NCBI GenBank assembly: GCA_944390735.1
Contig: CALXRL010000074.1
Location: forward strand, 1-64,000
Direction: 5' to 3'
DNA: 64,000 nt
From: an uncultured Victivallales bacterium
GTDB lineage: Bacteria > Verrucomicrobiota > Lentisphaeria > Victivallales > UBA1829
Under the pieces are notes generated by a model. It saw nothing but the letters and a program-made list of their open reading frames with translations. It was not told the DNA's origin and did not search any database. Position numbers and translations under genes: made by a program. Below, one piece after another: positions 43,665-52,214 of this stretch. Positions within the stretch are counted from its first letter, which is position 1. Every line of letters begins with the position of its first letter.

Positions 43665-46124
43665 CTATTTCCGGATCGTTACGATGACGCGTTCCAGAGC
43701 GGCGATAAAACCTCCGTCGGCGAACCAGTCGTCCAGAACCCCCATCTGATCGGCCCGGAGAAAAACCTCCACTTCGCCGTCGACGATCTTCTCCCGGGGA
43801 AGGCGGATCTTCAGAAGGCACTCCGGCGTGCGTTCATACGGGCAGACCCACGATTCCCTGCGGTCGTAAATCTCCACCCCTCCGGAATGTGCATAGACAT
43901 GATACCGATAGGGATTCGGCTGATCCGCGGGTGTCGTGTTGTAGAGATAAAGATTCACCATCCCGTCGGCGGAGGAGGGCAGAGAATCCAGTCCTCCGAC
44001 CACAAAATGCAGTCCTCTGGGATGCACCCAGAAGGATTTCCCTTCTCCGAGCGAAATGCCGCCATCCGAATATTCCACCGCGGAGAGTGCCGGATTTATG
44101 CTCCGGACCAGACGGTCGAATTTCCGCGCCCGGCTCCGTTCTCCGAACACATGATTGCCGAAGCAGTCCACTTCCAGCGCGACCGTCTCCTCTTCGGGAA
44201 TCCGGCCGGCGAACCATGCGTCGTCTTCCGCATGAATGTTCCGGAGATTTTCCTCGGCGTTCTGGAAGAAGGCTCCGGAATCCGCCGCTGCGCGCTCCAG
44301 CTCCGCGATCAGTTCCGGTGTCGGCTGAATCTCGTCGGCGGAAAGACCGTAGAAACGGAACCAGGTGTGGCGGGAATCAAACAGAAGTTCCACAACGTCC
44401 CCTTTTTCAAATTCCCCGAGCGGACGTTCCAGCGAGTCGATCCTGCAGTGCTTCGGAACCTGAAATTTCAGCCGCAGCGGTTTCAGAAGAGGAATTTCCA
44501 GATAGAGATAGCACTGAAGATGGGCGCGCGTTCCGATCGTCTGCACCCGCCAGAGCGGATGACGCAGTCCCTGAAACTCCGCCGCTGGTGGCTCCGAGGT
44601 CATTTCCAGTTCGATTTCGACCCGTCCGGAGAAGCCGGAGGGAAGAACGAGAACGCTGTGTTTCCGACGGTCGTCCAGAACGGGCGGATAGTAGAGAAGA
44701 ACATGAGGAGAGGAGACCGCCTTCGGAACGGCATCCCAGAGCGCCAGGGGCACCTTCCGTTTCAGCGCTTCCGGAACCTCCGCCACCATCCTCTTTCCGT
44801 CGCGGGTGATCCGGACGGCTTTCCGGTCCGATTCCGCATAATCCCGCGGTGCGGAGGTGTCATCCGCCCGGAAGGTCCACGTCTCGGTATAGTCATAGTG
44901 GTAGTAGGGAAGCGTCTCCTGATGGGCGAACACGGCCTTGTAATCCTCCATTTCCATCCCGATGGAAGGACCGGAATTGATGGGCTTGTCCATGATCCGT
45001 GTCCCCGCCAGATAATCCCGCTGGGTGAAGACAATCTCCGGATGCGAAGGACAGAACCGTTCGTAATAGGATGCGACATCTCTTCCGGTGGCAAAGACGA
45101 TCGGTTCTTTGCGCGCAAGTTCGAGAACCAGCTCCATTCCGCGGCGGTTGTGCTTGGTCATGGAGCGCACGCCGAACGTTCTTCCGAATTCGAACCCGGC
45201 AATCAGAAAGAAGGGGGCCTTTTTGAATTCAGCCGCCTTCAGGTAATCCATCAGAAAATTGCGGAAGCGTTCCGGAAACGCGCCGGATTCCACGGTCCTG
45301 TGCCAGCGCAGAAAATGAGACGGGGAAAGCACATTGTCTCCGAAATGCACCACATGGGGCATGTAGAGATGATAGGAATTCATACTCATTTCCAGAACAT
45401 TGGGTTCTCCGGCGGGAGCCCGGCGGGCCGGTTTGCGGAAGTCGTCGTCGGCCGCATAGAAGGGCTGGTTGACCATGCCCCAGTGATTGATCGCCCAGTG
45501 CCCGTCGGACCAGTTCTGCTCCGGAACAATGGAGTGCAGAACATTCCAGTGAAGGCGCTTCATCGCCTCAATCAGCGAGTTCGACGGGGTATAGGTGGCA
45601 AATCCGTGGAGGGGACGGAGTCCCTTGCTCTGGAAATACTCATCCATTTTTTTCAGCCGGAGGACGATCTCCTCCGTATTCAGCGACTCCCAGTTTGAAT
45701 TCCTCTGCCGGAAGGATTCGTCGAAAAGATCGAACTGATTGGGCATCATATGCGGATAGAGCGCATCGCCGTAGTCCTGTTCGTATCCCCGGAAGGTCGA
45801 ATCCTGCACCTGTCCCGGGCCGATGTAGTAGTTCAGCGGAATCCGTTTCGCATGGGCGACGCTGTCGAAAGCGTCCGCCGTGAAAACACCGACGGTCAGC
45901 TGCATCACCACCGAGTGATCCCCCGCGACTCCGAGATAACGGATCTGTTTCTCCGCTTTTCCCGTGTCTTCATAGATCAGGTAATGACCCGGATGCAGCG
46001 GCCCTATGCTCTCTCCCCGGCCGGCGGAGATGACCTTGTTCCCGGTGGAAAGATACGGATGTTCAAAAATTTCAGAGTCGAATTCCAGTGTGATTTTTTC
46101 TGTTTTATCGTACAAGTAACGCAT
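43665..46124 (-). CDS. Large protein of unknown function after module 3
   Basis: The product has 819 residues from the ATG at 46124, chosen because GGGAG lies five bases upstream; the open frame extends further 5' but that part has the composition of non-coding DNA. An N-terminal beta region of about 100 residues is followed by a segment with alternating helices and strands (LHGFATYTPSNSLIEAMKRL, NVLEMSMNSYHLYMPH, ARKEPIVFATGRDVASYYER), which suggests a barrel like polysaccharide deacetylase or GH57-type folds. The C-terminal 350 residues look beta-rich. No signal peptide. I do not recognise the family; its position suggests glycan metabolism. Confidence 0.65.
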   Translation of the reverse strand: MRYLYDKTEKITLEFDSEIFEHPYLSTGNKVISAGRGESIGPLHPGHYLIYEDTGKAEKQIRYLGVAGDHSVVMQLTVGVFTADAFDSVAHAKRIPLNYYIGPGQVQDSTFRGYEQDYGDALYPHMMPNQFDLFDESFRQRNSNWESLNTEEIVLRLKKMDEYFQSKGLRPLHGFATYTPSNSLIEAMKRLHWNVLHSIVPEQNWSDGHWAINHWGMVNQPFYAADDDFRKPARRAPAGEPNVLEMSMNSYHLYMPHVVHFGDNVLSPSHFLRWHRTVESGAFPERFRNFLMDYLKAAEFKKAPFFLIAGFEFGRTFGVRSMTKHNRRGMELVLELARKEPIVFATGRDVASYYERFCPSHPEIVFTQRDYLAGTRIMDKPINSGPSIGMEMEDYKAVFAHQETLPYYHYDYTETWTFRADDTSAPRDYAESDRKAVRITRDGKRMVAEVPEALKRKVPLALWDAVPKAVSSPHVLLYYPPVLDDRRKHSVLVLPSGFSGRVEIELEMTSEPPAAEFQGLRHPLWRVQTIGTRAHLQCYLYLEIPLLKPLRLKFQVPKHCRIDSLERPLGEFEKGDVVELLFDSRHTWFRFYGLSADEIQPTPELIAELERAAADSGAFFQNAEENLRNIHAEDDAWFAGRIPEEETVALEVDCFGNHVFGERSRARKFDRLVRSINPALSAVEYSDGGISLGEGKSFWVHPRGLHFVVGGLDSLPSSADGMVNLYLYNTTPADQPNPYRYHVYAHSGGVEIYDRRESWVCPYERTPECLLKIRLPREKIVDGEVEVFLRADQMGVLDDWFADGGFIAALERVIVTIRK

Positions 46125-46320
46125 CTTGGCTCCCATGATTTTCCATTGCGGTCCTCCCATAAGATACTGCTTTTTTGCCGGAATAAAAGCAGGGCTTTCC
46201 GCATTCTCCGCTTTTTTCGGAAAATTGCGGGAGGGCGGACCGCGAAAGAGGGAGGTTTCAAAAGAAAACCGCCTTTCCCCGCCTCTTCCCCGGGGAGGTG
46301 GCGGGCTGCTTTTCCATACG

Positions 46321-46353
46321 AAAAAGGGGGCTCGTGAAAATGAGACCCCCTTT
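46321..46353 (-). terminator. Terminator of module 3
   Basis: On the minus strand AAAGGGGG-T-CTC (46353-46342) pairs with GAGCCCCCTTT (46333-46323), with one bulged base, and TTTTT follows. The rest of the gene-free stretch 46125-46492 shows no other clear element; no convincing promoter for the 43665 gene is visible, so it may rely on read-through. Confidence 0.8.
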
Positions 46354-46492
46354 CGCCGCTCCGATGGCTTTCCCGGAATCTTTCCGGGCGGTTTCCACGC
46401 GATTGCGTCCTTTTCTTTTCCCCGGTTCCGGATGGGAGAGAACGGGGGGAAGGGGATTTCCGAACGTATTCTTCCGAAATCCCCGTGTTCGC

Positions 46493-49400
46493 TCAGGGAA
46501 GGAGAACCAGATCCATCCACTGGTCCGGACGTTTCGGCTGCTGGCCGATGCCGGGGGTCAGTTCCAGAAATCCGACCCGTTCCTTGCCGTTGTTCACGTT
46601 GACGATCAGACTGGCACGCATTGTCGAGTAGGAGCGCAGGCGGAAGGGACTGACGGCGCGTCTGGAAAATGCCGCTTCATAGACAATGCGGTCGCTGTAT
46701 TTCTTCACGGCGAATGGCACCTCCAGCGGATCGACCGTGCCGCAGTTTTTCGGCAGACTGTCGTGAATCGCGCTGGACGCCCAGCGGCGTGTGGTCACGG
46801 CTTTTCCCGCGCATTGCACCAGACAGTATTCGAAATCGTCGTCCTCCAGCGCCGTGGTGAAGGGCTTTGCGTTGCGGAGGGTGTCGTAACAGATCTGAAT
46901 GCTGTCCTGTTCCCAGGCTCCGGTCAGTTTTTTCGGATCCGCGAGCGGATGAAAATCGGATTTCCAGACCGTGACGGCGGTATAGAGATAATTGTCATCC
47001 CAGGCGTAGCGCAGTTCGGCTCTGATCCGGTCTTCCTTGGGTCCCCACTGTGCTGTTTTGCTGCCGGGGTCGACATTGCGGCGGTCGAGTGTCACGACCG
47101 GGATTCCGGCGGGCCAGTCGGAGAGATCGCCGTCGATTTGGATCGCCTTCGGCGTCCGCCGGACAAGCAGAGCACGGAGATCCGCGTTTAACGACGCCTT
47201 TTCTTTGGAACCGGGAAGCGTGGCACTTGCCTTGATCTTCTGCTCCGTGGTGGAAATGGCGTGTTTCAGCGAGAACGTCACGCGGGCGGAAGATTCCGGT
47301 TCGATGGATGCAATGGTTTTCACGCTTTCTCCGCTGAGGAGTTCCGGCGTATCCATGGAGACCCGGATTCCCTTCAGGGTTTTTCCGGTCTTGTTTTTGA
47401 CTTCGACGGCGAATTCCTTTTCCGACAGGACCGCAGTCGAAAGAGCGATCGGCGAGGAGCCGTCCGCGATCAGAGTCCCGCGGCGGATCACCTTTTCCAG
47501 TTCCGCGGCGGAAAGCGCGGAATCCAGATAAAACGGATATTCGTTCATGGGGATCTCCGCGGCGGAAACCGAGGAGCCGACGAAATCGAATGCGGTCAGT
47601 TTTCGGGCATCCTCCGGAAGCAGGCGCAGCATTCCGGGATTGCCGTTCCATTTCCAGAGAACGGCGGTGCGCTTGTCTCCGTGGTCAAAGACGGTGCAAC
47701 GGTAATCCACACCGAGTTTGATCCGCCGGACGGCTTTCGCCTGTTCCAGACGGTCCGAGATGGTGCGGAGCGCATAGAGCGTCGGGTTCGGAACCGGGAT
47801 TCCGTTGTTGCCGGGTGATCCGGCAAACAGGGTGTTCCAGGAGGAGCCTTCAGGCCAGACGCTCATGGCAAAGTGATAATAGCGCGCCAGTCCCCCGGAG
47901 AATCCCTGAAGAATGTTGCGGATGTCCCGTGCGGCGGCAAGGCGGTTGTACTCCCCGATGAAGCCGGTTTCAAGCTGACAGGGAGAGACGCGTCCGGATT
48001 CGGTCGCATAATGGGGAAGTCCTTTCCGGTAGCGGTCGATGATTTTCCGGAGAGTCCGGGTATCGTCGGCATAGTCGGGCAGTTCCGGCAGGGTGCGGTA
48101 CGGGTGTTCCGAAACGATGGTCAGATGTTCCGCCTCCTTTCCGGCAAGCACGCTGCCGATCCAGGTGAAATCGGTTCCGCAGGTGACCGGACCGGCGAGA
48201 TCCGCCTTCCAGTTCTGCTGCTTCATCAGCGCGGCGACTTCGCCGATCATCTGCAGATTTTTCCCGACCGTCCATCCCGGGGAGATGTTGGGTTCGTTCT
48301 TGACCTCGAAGACGTCGATCCACCGGCCGTGCTTCGCCATGAGCCCGCCGATTTTTTCCATTTCCGATTTCCAGAGCGCCGGATCGGATGCCGCCTTGTG
48401 CATCGGACTCATGTTGATGAGAATCTGCAACCCCGCCTTTTTCAGATAGGGCGCATTGGCGAATGCCGTTTCCAGATTGCCGGAGGCCTGTCCGATCCGG
48501 ACCGAGCCGATCCGGAAGTCCCGCAGATAGCCGATGGCCATTTCGACATTCTGCATGCCGAAGACCTCCACTCCGATTCGCGGGTTCGGTTTCCCGTTGC
48601 GCCCGATCACGCCGAGATAGGCGACAGCGGACGCTTCCAGTTCCCCTCCCTTGACGCGGAACACGACGTTGATCGGTCCGCGCAGACTCTTCGGCAGACT
48701 CAGCGGAACGTTCTTTTTCCATGTGGTTCCGGGAGAGACGCGGATCGTTCCAAGCTCCGTTTCCTGCACGGTTTTTCCGAAGACGTTCCGGATGGAGCAG
48801 GTGAGGGTTCCCTGAAAGAGTTGAGAAAGCGGATTGCGAACCGAAAGTTCCGCTTCGATCTTCTCATCCGTGAAATAGCAGGCGGAGTCCTTGTTCAGTC
48901 TGGAGGTGAGGAAGATGCGGCCGGTTTCGCGGAAGACCGCGTGCCCGCCGATGGTGTGTGCGGCGTTGTCGATCCAGACCTTCCCCGGCGCGGAGGGCTG
49001 AATCGAGGGAATGGCCACTCCGGTCGGTTTCGCATAGCCGTTGACGATGTCGCCGATGATGGAGACGTTCTTCCGCTTTTCTCCCCAGGCGGGCAGATAA
49101 AACTCATATTTTTTCCATTCGGTTCCGATCCGGATTCCCGTTCCCACCGAGATTCCGCTCGCCAGAAAATAGGAGACATACAGACTCTGCGGCCGCTCCG
49201 CTTTGGCATAAAAGGAAAAGGAGACGGGCTTTCCGACCTCGTAGGGAACCGGATGGAAGCGCAGCGCTCCGAGAACATCGGGTCCCGCGGGGCGCTCCAT
49301 GCAGAAGGAGAAGGCACCTTCGTACCTGGTATTCGGATCCAGAGAGAATTTCAGCTCCTTCCGGATCTCCTTCCTGCGGAAATTGATGTATTTTCCAGTG

Positions 49401-50125
49401 GAGGAGAGCTGATAGTTCCGGAGAGGGTTCCAGAGGATTCCGTCCCATCCGTGTTCCGCGCCTCCGTTTCGGAGGTAGTTGACGGAGGGATCAAAGGTCT
49501 TTTCCCGGACGGGAAGCTGTTCAACGGTCACGCGGCGGATGGCGATCTTTGCCGGTTTGCGCAGGGTGATGCGGATCCAGACTTTTTTCAGGTTGTCGGG
49601 GAGAACCTGATCGAGCGAGAGGGTCTGCCACTCGCCGTTCAGCGGGAAGGTTTTTGAAACATAATAATGTTTTTCGCGTCCGTTGAGCATCTGCTGCCCT
49701 TCGAAATAGAGGGAGAGTTCGGAGGGGGATTCGCTTTTGAGTTCCAGGGAGACGCGGTTGGTTCGCGAATGATTTTTCCTGTCGGCGGGCGCCAGATACA
49801 TGGTGTTCAGGTCAAGCCCGAAGATGCGGAGAATCATGGATCGGCCCTCGACGCCGGAGCGGAAGATTCCGCGCGAGTCAATGACCAGAGTCCCGTTTTC
49901 CAGCGTTGTCTGGAAGTTGGGAAATTCGCTTCTGGGGAAGACTCCGGCTCCGGCTGCCAGCTTGTTGTCGGGTCCGAAGAGCCAGAAGGAGCCCTGCTTG
50001 CTGTCCGCTTTCAGACGGCAGTTGCCGAATTCCCGGGTGAAGGCTCCCAGTGTGGATACGGAAAGAAGCAGTACCGCCGCGGTCAGAACGGAGGCGGCGC
50101 GGAAAAGCGGAAGAGCAAATTTCAT
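46493..50125 (-). CDS. Secreted multidomain glycosidase with C-terminal CBM9-like domain, module 3
   Basis: The protein has 1210 residues with a signal peptide of about 28 residues. Several beta-sandwich regions fill residues 30-520. The barrel (about 525-820) has candidate acid/base Glu611 (FEVKNEPNI) and nucleophile Glu709 (YATESGRVS), a clan GH-A pattern close to GH39. Residues 993-1210 resemble family 9 carbohydrate-binding modules (IDGDLSDWPAG, YAWDDNYLYTAVTVWK, WEQDSIQICYD). It has an AAAGGA site and lies 30 bases after the pseudopilin. Likely acts on a plant or algal polysaccharide. Confidence 0.75.
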   Translation of the reverse strand: MKFALPLFRAASVLTAAVLLLSVSTLGAFTREFGNCRLKADSKQGSFWLFGPDNKLAAGAGVFPRSEFPNFQTTLENGTLVIDSRGIFRSGVEGRSMILRIFGLDLNTMYLAPADRKNHSRTNRVSLELKSESPSELSLYFEGQQMLNGREKHYYVSKTFPLNGEWQTLSLDQVLPDNLKKVWIRITLRKPAKIAIRRVTVEQLPVREKTFDPSVNYLRNGGAEHGWDGILWNPLRNYQLSSTGKYINFRRKEIRKELKFSLDPNTRYEGAFSFCMERPAGPDVLGALRFHPVPYEVGKPVSFSFYAKAERPQSLYVSYFLASGISVGTGIRIGTEWKKYEFYLPAWGEKRKNVSIIGDIVNGYAKPTGVAIPSIQPSAPGKVWIDNAAHTIGGHAVFRETGRIFLTSRLNKDSACYFTDEKIEAELSVRNPLSQLFQGTLTCSIRNVFGKTVQETELGTIRVSPGTTWKKNVPLSLPKSLRGPINVVFRVKGGELEASAVAYLGVIGRNGKPNPRIGVEVFGMQNVEMAIGYLRDFRIGSVRIGQASGNLETAFANAPYLKKAGLQILINMSPMHKAASDPALWKSEMEKIGGLMAKHGRWIDVFEVKNEPNISPGWTVGKNLQMIGEVAALMKQQNWKADLAGPVTCGTDFTWIGSVLAGKEAEHLTIVSEHPYRTLPELPDYADDTRTLRKIIDRYRKGLPHYATESGRVSPCQLETGFIGEYNRLAAARDIRNILQGFSGGLARYYHFAMSVWPEGSSWNTLFAGSPGNNGIPVPNPTLYALRTISDRLEQAKAVRRIKLGVDYRCTVFDHGDKRTAVLWKWNGNPGMLRLLPEDARKLTAFDFVGSSVSAAEIPMNEYPFYLDSALSAAELEKVIRRGTLIADGSSPIALSTAVLSEKEFAVEVKNKTGKTLKGIRVSMDTPELLSGESVKTIASIEPESSARVTFSLKHAISTTEQKIKASATLPGSKEKASLNADLRALLVRRTPKAIQIDGDLSDWPAGIPVVTLDRRNVDPGSKTAQWGPKEDRIRAELRYAWDDNYLYTAVTVWKSDFHPLADPKKLTGAWEQDSIQICYDTLRNAKPFTTALEDDDFEYCLVQCAGKAVTTRRWASSAIHDSLPKNCGTVDPLEVPFAVKKYSDRIVYEAAFSRRAVSPFRLRSYSTMRASLIVNVNNGKERVGFLELTPGIGQQPKRPDQWMDLVLLP

Positions 50126-50155
50126 GGAGAAGATTCCTTTCGAAAGTTCAAGTTC

Positions 50156-50890
50156 TTATTGAAGTTTGGTATAATAGAGATCCTGTTCGGGGGAGGTGCC
50201 GTTGTAGTTGCGGTCCGTGAAAACCTGACGGGAGGTGGCGTGTCCGTCCAGCAGGAGCATATTGGTTTTGAGTCCGTGATTCCAGCCCATGTTGTTGCTG
50301 TTCCAGAAGACGACCTCGCCTTCTCCGCTGGAAAAGCCGCAGTAGGCATTGGATTTGGTGCCTCCGGCGGGCCGTTTTTTCATGGCGTCGTTTTCCGCGG
50401 CGAAGATGCATTGCGAGGGCGACTTGATCCGGTTGATGCGGTGGAGCTCATCCACATTGCTCATATCCACATAGGAATAAAGAATGGCATAGCTTCTCGG
50501 TCTGGAGGTGGATGCGGTGTCTGGCCGCGTGTCCGACGGGCACTGGAACACCTTCCATGCGTTCTGGAGTGGCCAGCCTCCGGCATTGGTCTTCAGTTTC
50601 AGGTACTGTTTCCCGAAGAAGTAGTCCCAGTGGTAGCGGGTGGTGTAAAGATGCGGTCCGTGGATCAGTCGGCTGTCGGAGGGGGGAGCGATGCAGTCGT
50701 CGAATTCGCCCTGATACAGGGATTCGCTGATCCCGAACTGTTTCAGATTGGATAGACAGGTGATGGAACGTCCTTTCTCCCGGGCGGAATTCAAGGCCGG
50801 GAGAAGAAGTCCGGTCAGAATCGCGATGATTGCAATTACGACCAGAAGCTCTATCAATGTGAAAGACTCTCTCCTTTTCTTCACGCACAT
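50156..50890 (-). CDS. Pseudopilin-like protein (H-x9-DG type), module 3
   Basis: This 244-residue protein has a short basic leader, then [20 protein letters not shown] and a hydrophobic helix, a globular domain with a [10 protein letters not shown] segment, and [14 protein letters not shown], the H-x(9)-DG motif. The -1 residue is Ser instead of Gly. Its first ten bases overlap the end of the regulator gene, so translation is probably coupled. It is followed by the hydrolase in the same operon. Confidence 0.86.
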   Translation of the reverse strand: MCVKKRRESFTLIELLVVIAIIAILTGLLLPALNSAREKGRSITCLSNLKQFGISESLYQGEFDDCIAPPSDSRLIHGPHLYTTRYHWDYFFGKQYLKLKTNAGGWPLQNAWKVFQCPSDTRPDTASTSRPRSYAILYSYVDMSNVDELHRINRIKSPSQCIFAAENDAMKKRPAGGTKSNAYCGFSSGEGEVVFWNSNNMGWNHGLKTNMLLLDGHATSRQVFTDRNYNGTSPEQDLYYTKLQ

Positions 50891-51987
50891 GTTTCGTGTC
50901 CTTTCTTTTTATATAACGATTCGATATTGTGAATGCCGGGTTTGACGCGGACAGGGTTCCGGAAGATGGATTCTCCGTTTTCCTCGGCGGCAACGGTTTC
51001 GAGGATTTTGGCTGCGAGTTCCTCCGTGGCCGCCGAGACCGTTGTGAACGGGAATCTCCGGTAGTGCTGACTGGTGTTGGTTGCGTTCAGAGAGATGATT
51101 CCCATCTGTTCCGGGAGAGCGATTCCGAGATCCATGAGCGTATCGCAGAGCAGCGGCACCCGTTCGTCGGTCACATAGAAGAGCGAATCATATCGGTTTG
51201 CGCCTGCGATGCGTTCGCCTGTTTCGACCACGCGCTGAAGCGTCTCTTTTTCGCTGATTCCGACATAGAGGCGGATCGGGAAGAAATCCTGAGCTGTGAG
51301 CGGCAGATCGAGGGTTCGGCAGGCTTCGCGGAATCCTTCGGCGCGCTCTTCGAGCGGAAGATAGGAGAAGGAGAAATCATCCTGAATCAGAGCGGGTCTC
51401 CGGAATCCGGCCTCAAAGAGGGTGTGTGCCGCAAGGCGGCCCGCCTCCCGGTTGTCGAGGCAGATCACATGACGGTGAAGACGGCTGGCGTCCTCGTCGG
51501 GGAAGATCGTGAACTTGCTGTCGAAATCGAACTGATTCCATTCAAAGAGTTCGTGACAGGTTACGATCAGATACTTGGTGTTCGACTCCTGAATCTGGCG
51601 GATTGCGGGGAGCGCTTTTTCGTTCGGCCAGCCGACGAGAATGAGTTCCGGCTGAATTCCGTATTCCGGCGCCATTCGTGCGAGGGTGAACCAGAGCTTT
51701 GCCCAGGAACGGTTTTCAACCATGTTTCGTCCGATTGCGGCGAAGAGCAGCGGAATCCGGTTGGTCCGCGGATTGAGAATTCTTCCATTGGGGGTCTGGC
51801 GGAGACGATCCTGACTTTCCAGCTCCTCGAGAATGCCGCGGATGACCCCGCGTGATCCTCCCGTCCGGACGGCCAGTTCGCGTTCCGAGGGAAAGGCATT
51901 TTCCCCCTGCGCAAGCAGAGTCCGGATCAGCGACAGAATCTTCTTTTTTGTCACTTCCCGCGACTGATTGTTCCGGATCGTTCCCAT
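50881..51987 (-). CDS. GntR/LacI-type transcriptional regulator, module 3
   Basis: The product has 368 residues. Residues about 10-70 form a GntR winged helix ([20 protein letters not shown]); the rest is a LacI-type sensor ([59 protein letters not shown]). It lies behind a consensus promoter with a palindromic operator over the start site, so autorepression is likely. It probably controls the pseudopilin, the large hydrolase, and perhaps the unknown gene after it. Confidence 0.88.
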   Translation of the reverse strand: MGTIRNNQSREVTKKKILSLIRTLLAQGENAFPSERELAVRTGGSRGVIRGILEELESQDRLRQTPNGRILNPRTNRIPLLFAAIGRNMVENRSWAKLWFTLARMAPEYGIQPELILVGWPNEKALPAIRQIQESNTKYLIVTCHELFEWNQFDFDSKFTIFPDEDASRLHRHVICLDNREAGRLAAHTLFEAGFRRPALIQDDFSFSYLPLEERAEGFREACRTLDLPLTAQDFFPIRLYVGISEKETLQRVVETGERIAGANRYDSLFYVTDERVPLLCDTLMDLGIALPEQMGIISLNATNTSQHYRRFPFTTVSAATEELAAKILETVAAEENGESIFRNPVRVKPGIHNIESLYKKKGHETCA

Positions 51988-52010
51988 TCCGACTCCTTCC
52001 TCAAAGAATA

Positions 52011-52034
52011 AAAATGTACCACTTGGTTCATTTT
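52011..52034. promoter_or_regulatory. Operator palindrome over the module 3 start site
   Basis: Half-sites AAAATG-T-ACCA and TGGT-T-CATTTT face each other around a central CT; ten of eleven positions per half-site are symmetrical. It begins three bases downstream of the -10, where a bound repressor would block initiation. The regulator encoded 24 bases further on is the obvious candidate. Confidence 0.75.
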
Positions 52035-52037
52035 TAA

Positions 52038-52066
52038 ATTATACTACAATTCCCGTGAAATGTCAA
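52038..52066 (-). promoter_or_regulatory. Consensus sigma70 promoter of module 3
   Basis: On the minus strand TTGACA (52066-52061), exactly 17 bases, then TATAAT (52043-52038). Confidence 0.92.
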
Positions 52067-52175
52067 GAGTCCGGAATGGAAAAAAGAGAAATATCCGTTT
52101 ACGGAATAAGATTCGGAGGAGGCTTTCCTTTCCTTCGGGTGAGAGGCTTGTGTGGAAGGGGGGCAGAAGGAAATT

Positions 52176-52208
52176 TTTCTGCCCCTTTTCCGGAAAAAGA
52201 GGCAGAAA
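52176..52208 (-). terminator. Terminator of the sugar-acid operon
   Basis: On the minus strand TTTCTGCC-T-CTTTT pairs with AAAAG-G-GGCAGAAA (one U-G pair) around a short loop. It starts six bases after the GH39-like gene. The T-run after it is weak (AATTTCC). Confidence 0.7.
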
Positions 52209-52214
52209 GAGGTC

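Noticed and set aside
43545..45698. Plus-strand open frame of 717 codons opposite the unknown 819-residue gene
   Set aside because: The minus-strand reading is protein-like and has RBS and terminator; the plus frame starts inside the dyad/terminator region and looks like a shadow.
46125..46520. N-terminal extension of the 819-residue protein up to 46520
   Set aside because: It would overlap the upstream hydrolase gene's end and include the module 3 terminator hairpin; its Pro/Arg/Ser-rich sequence looks non-coding.
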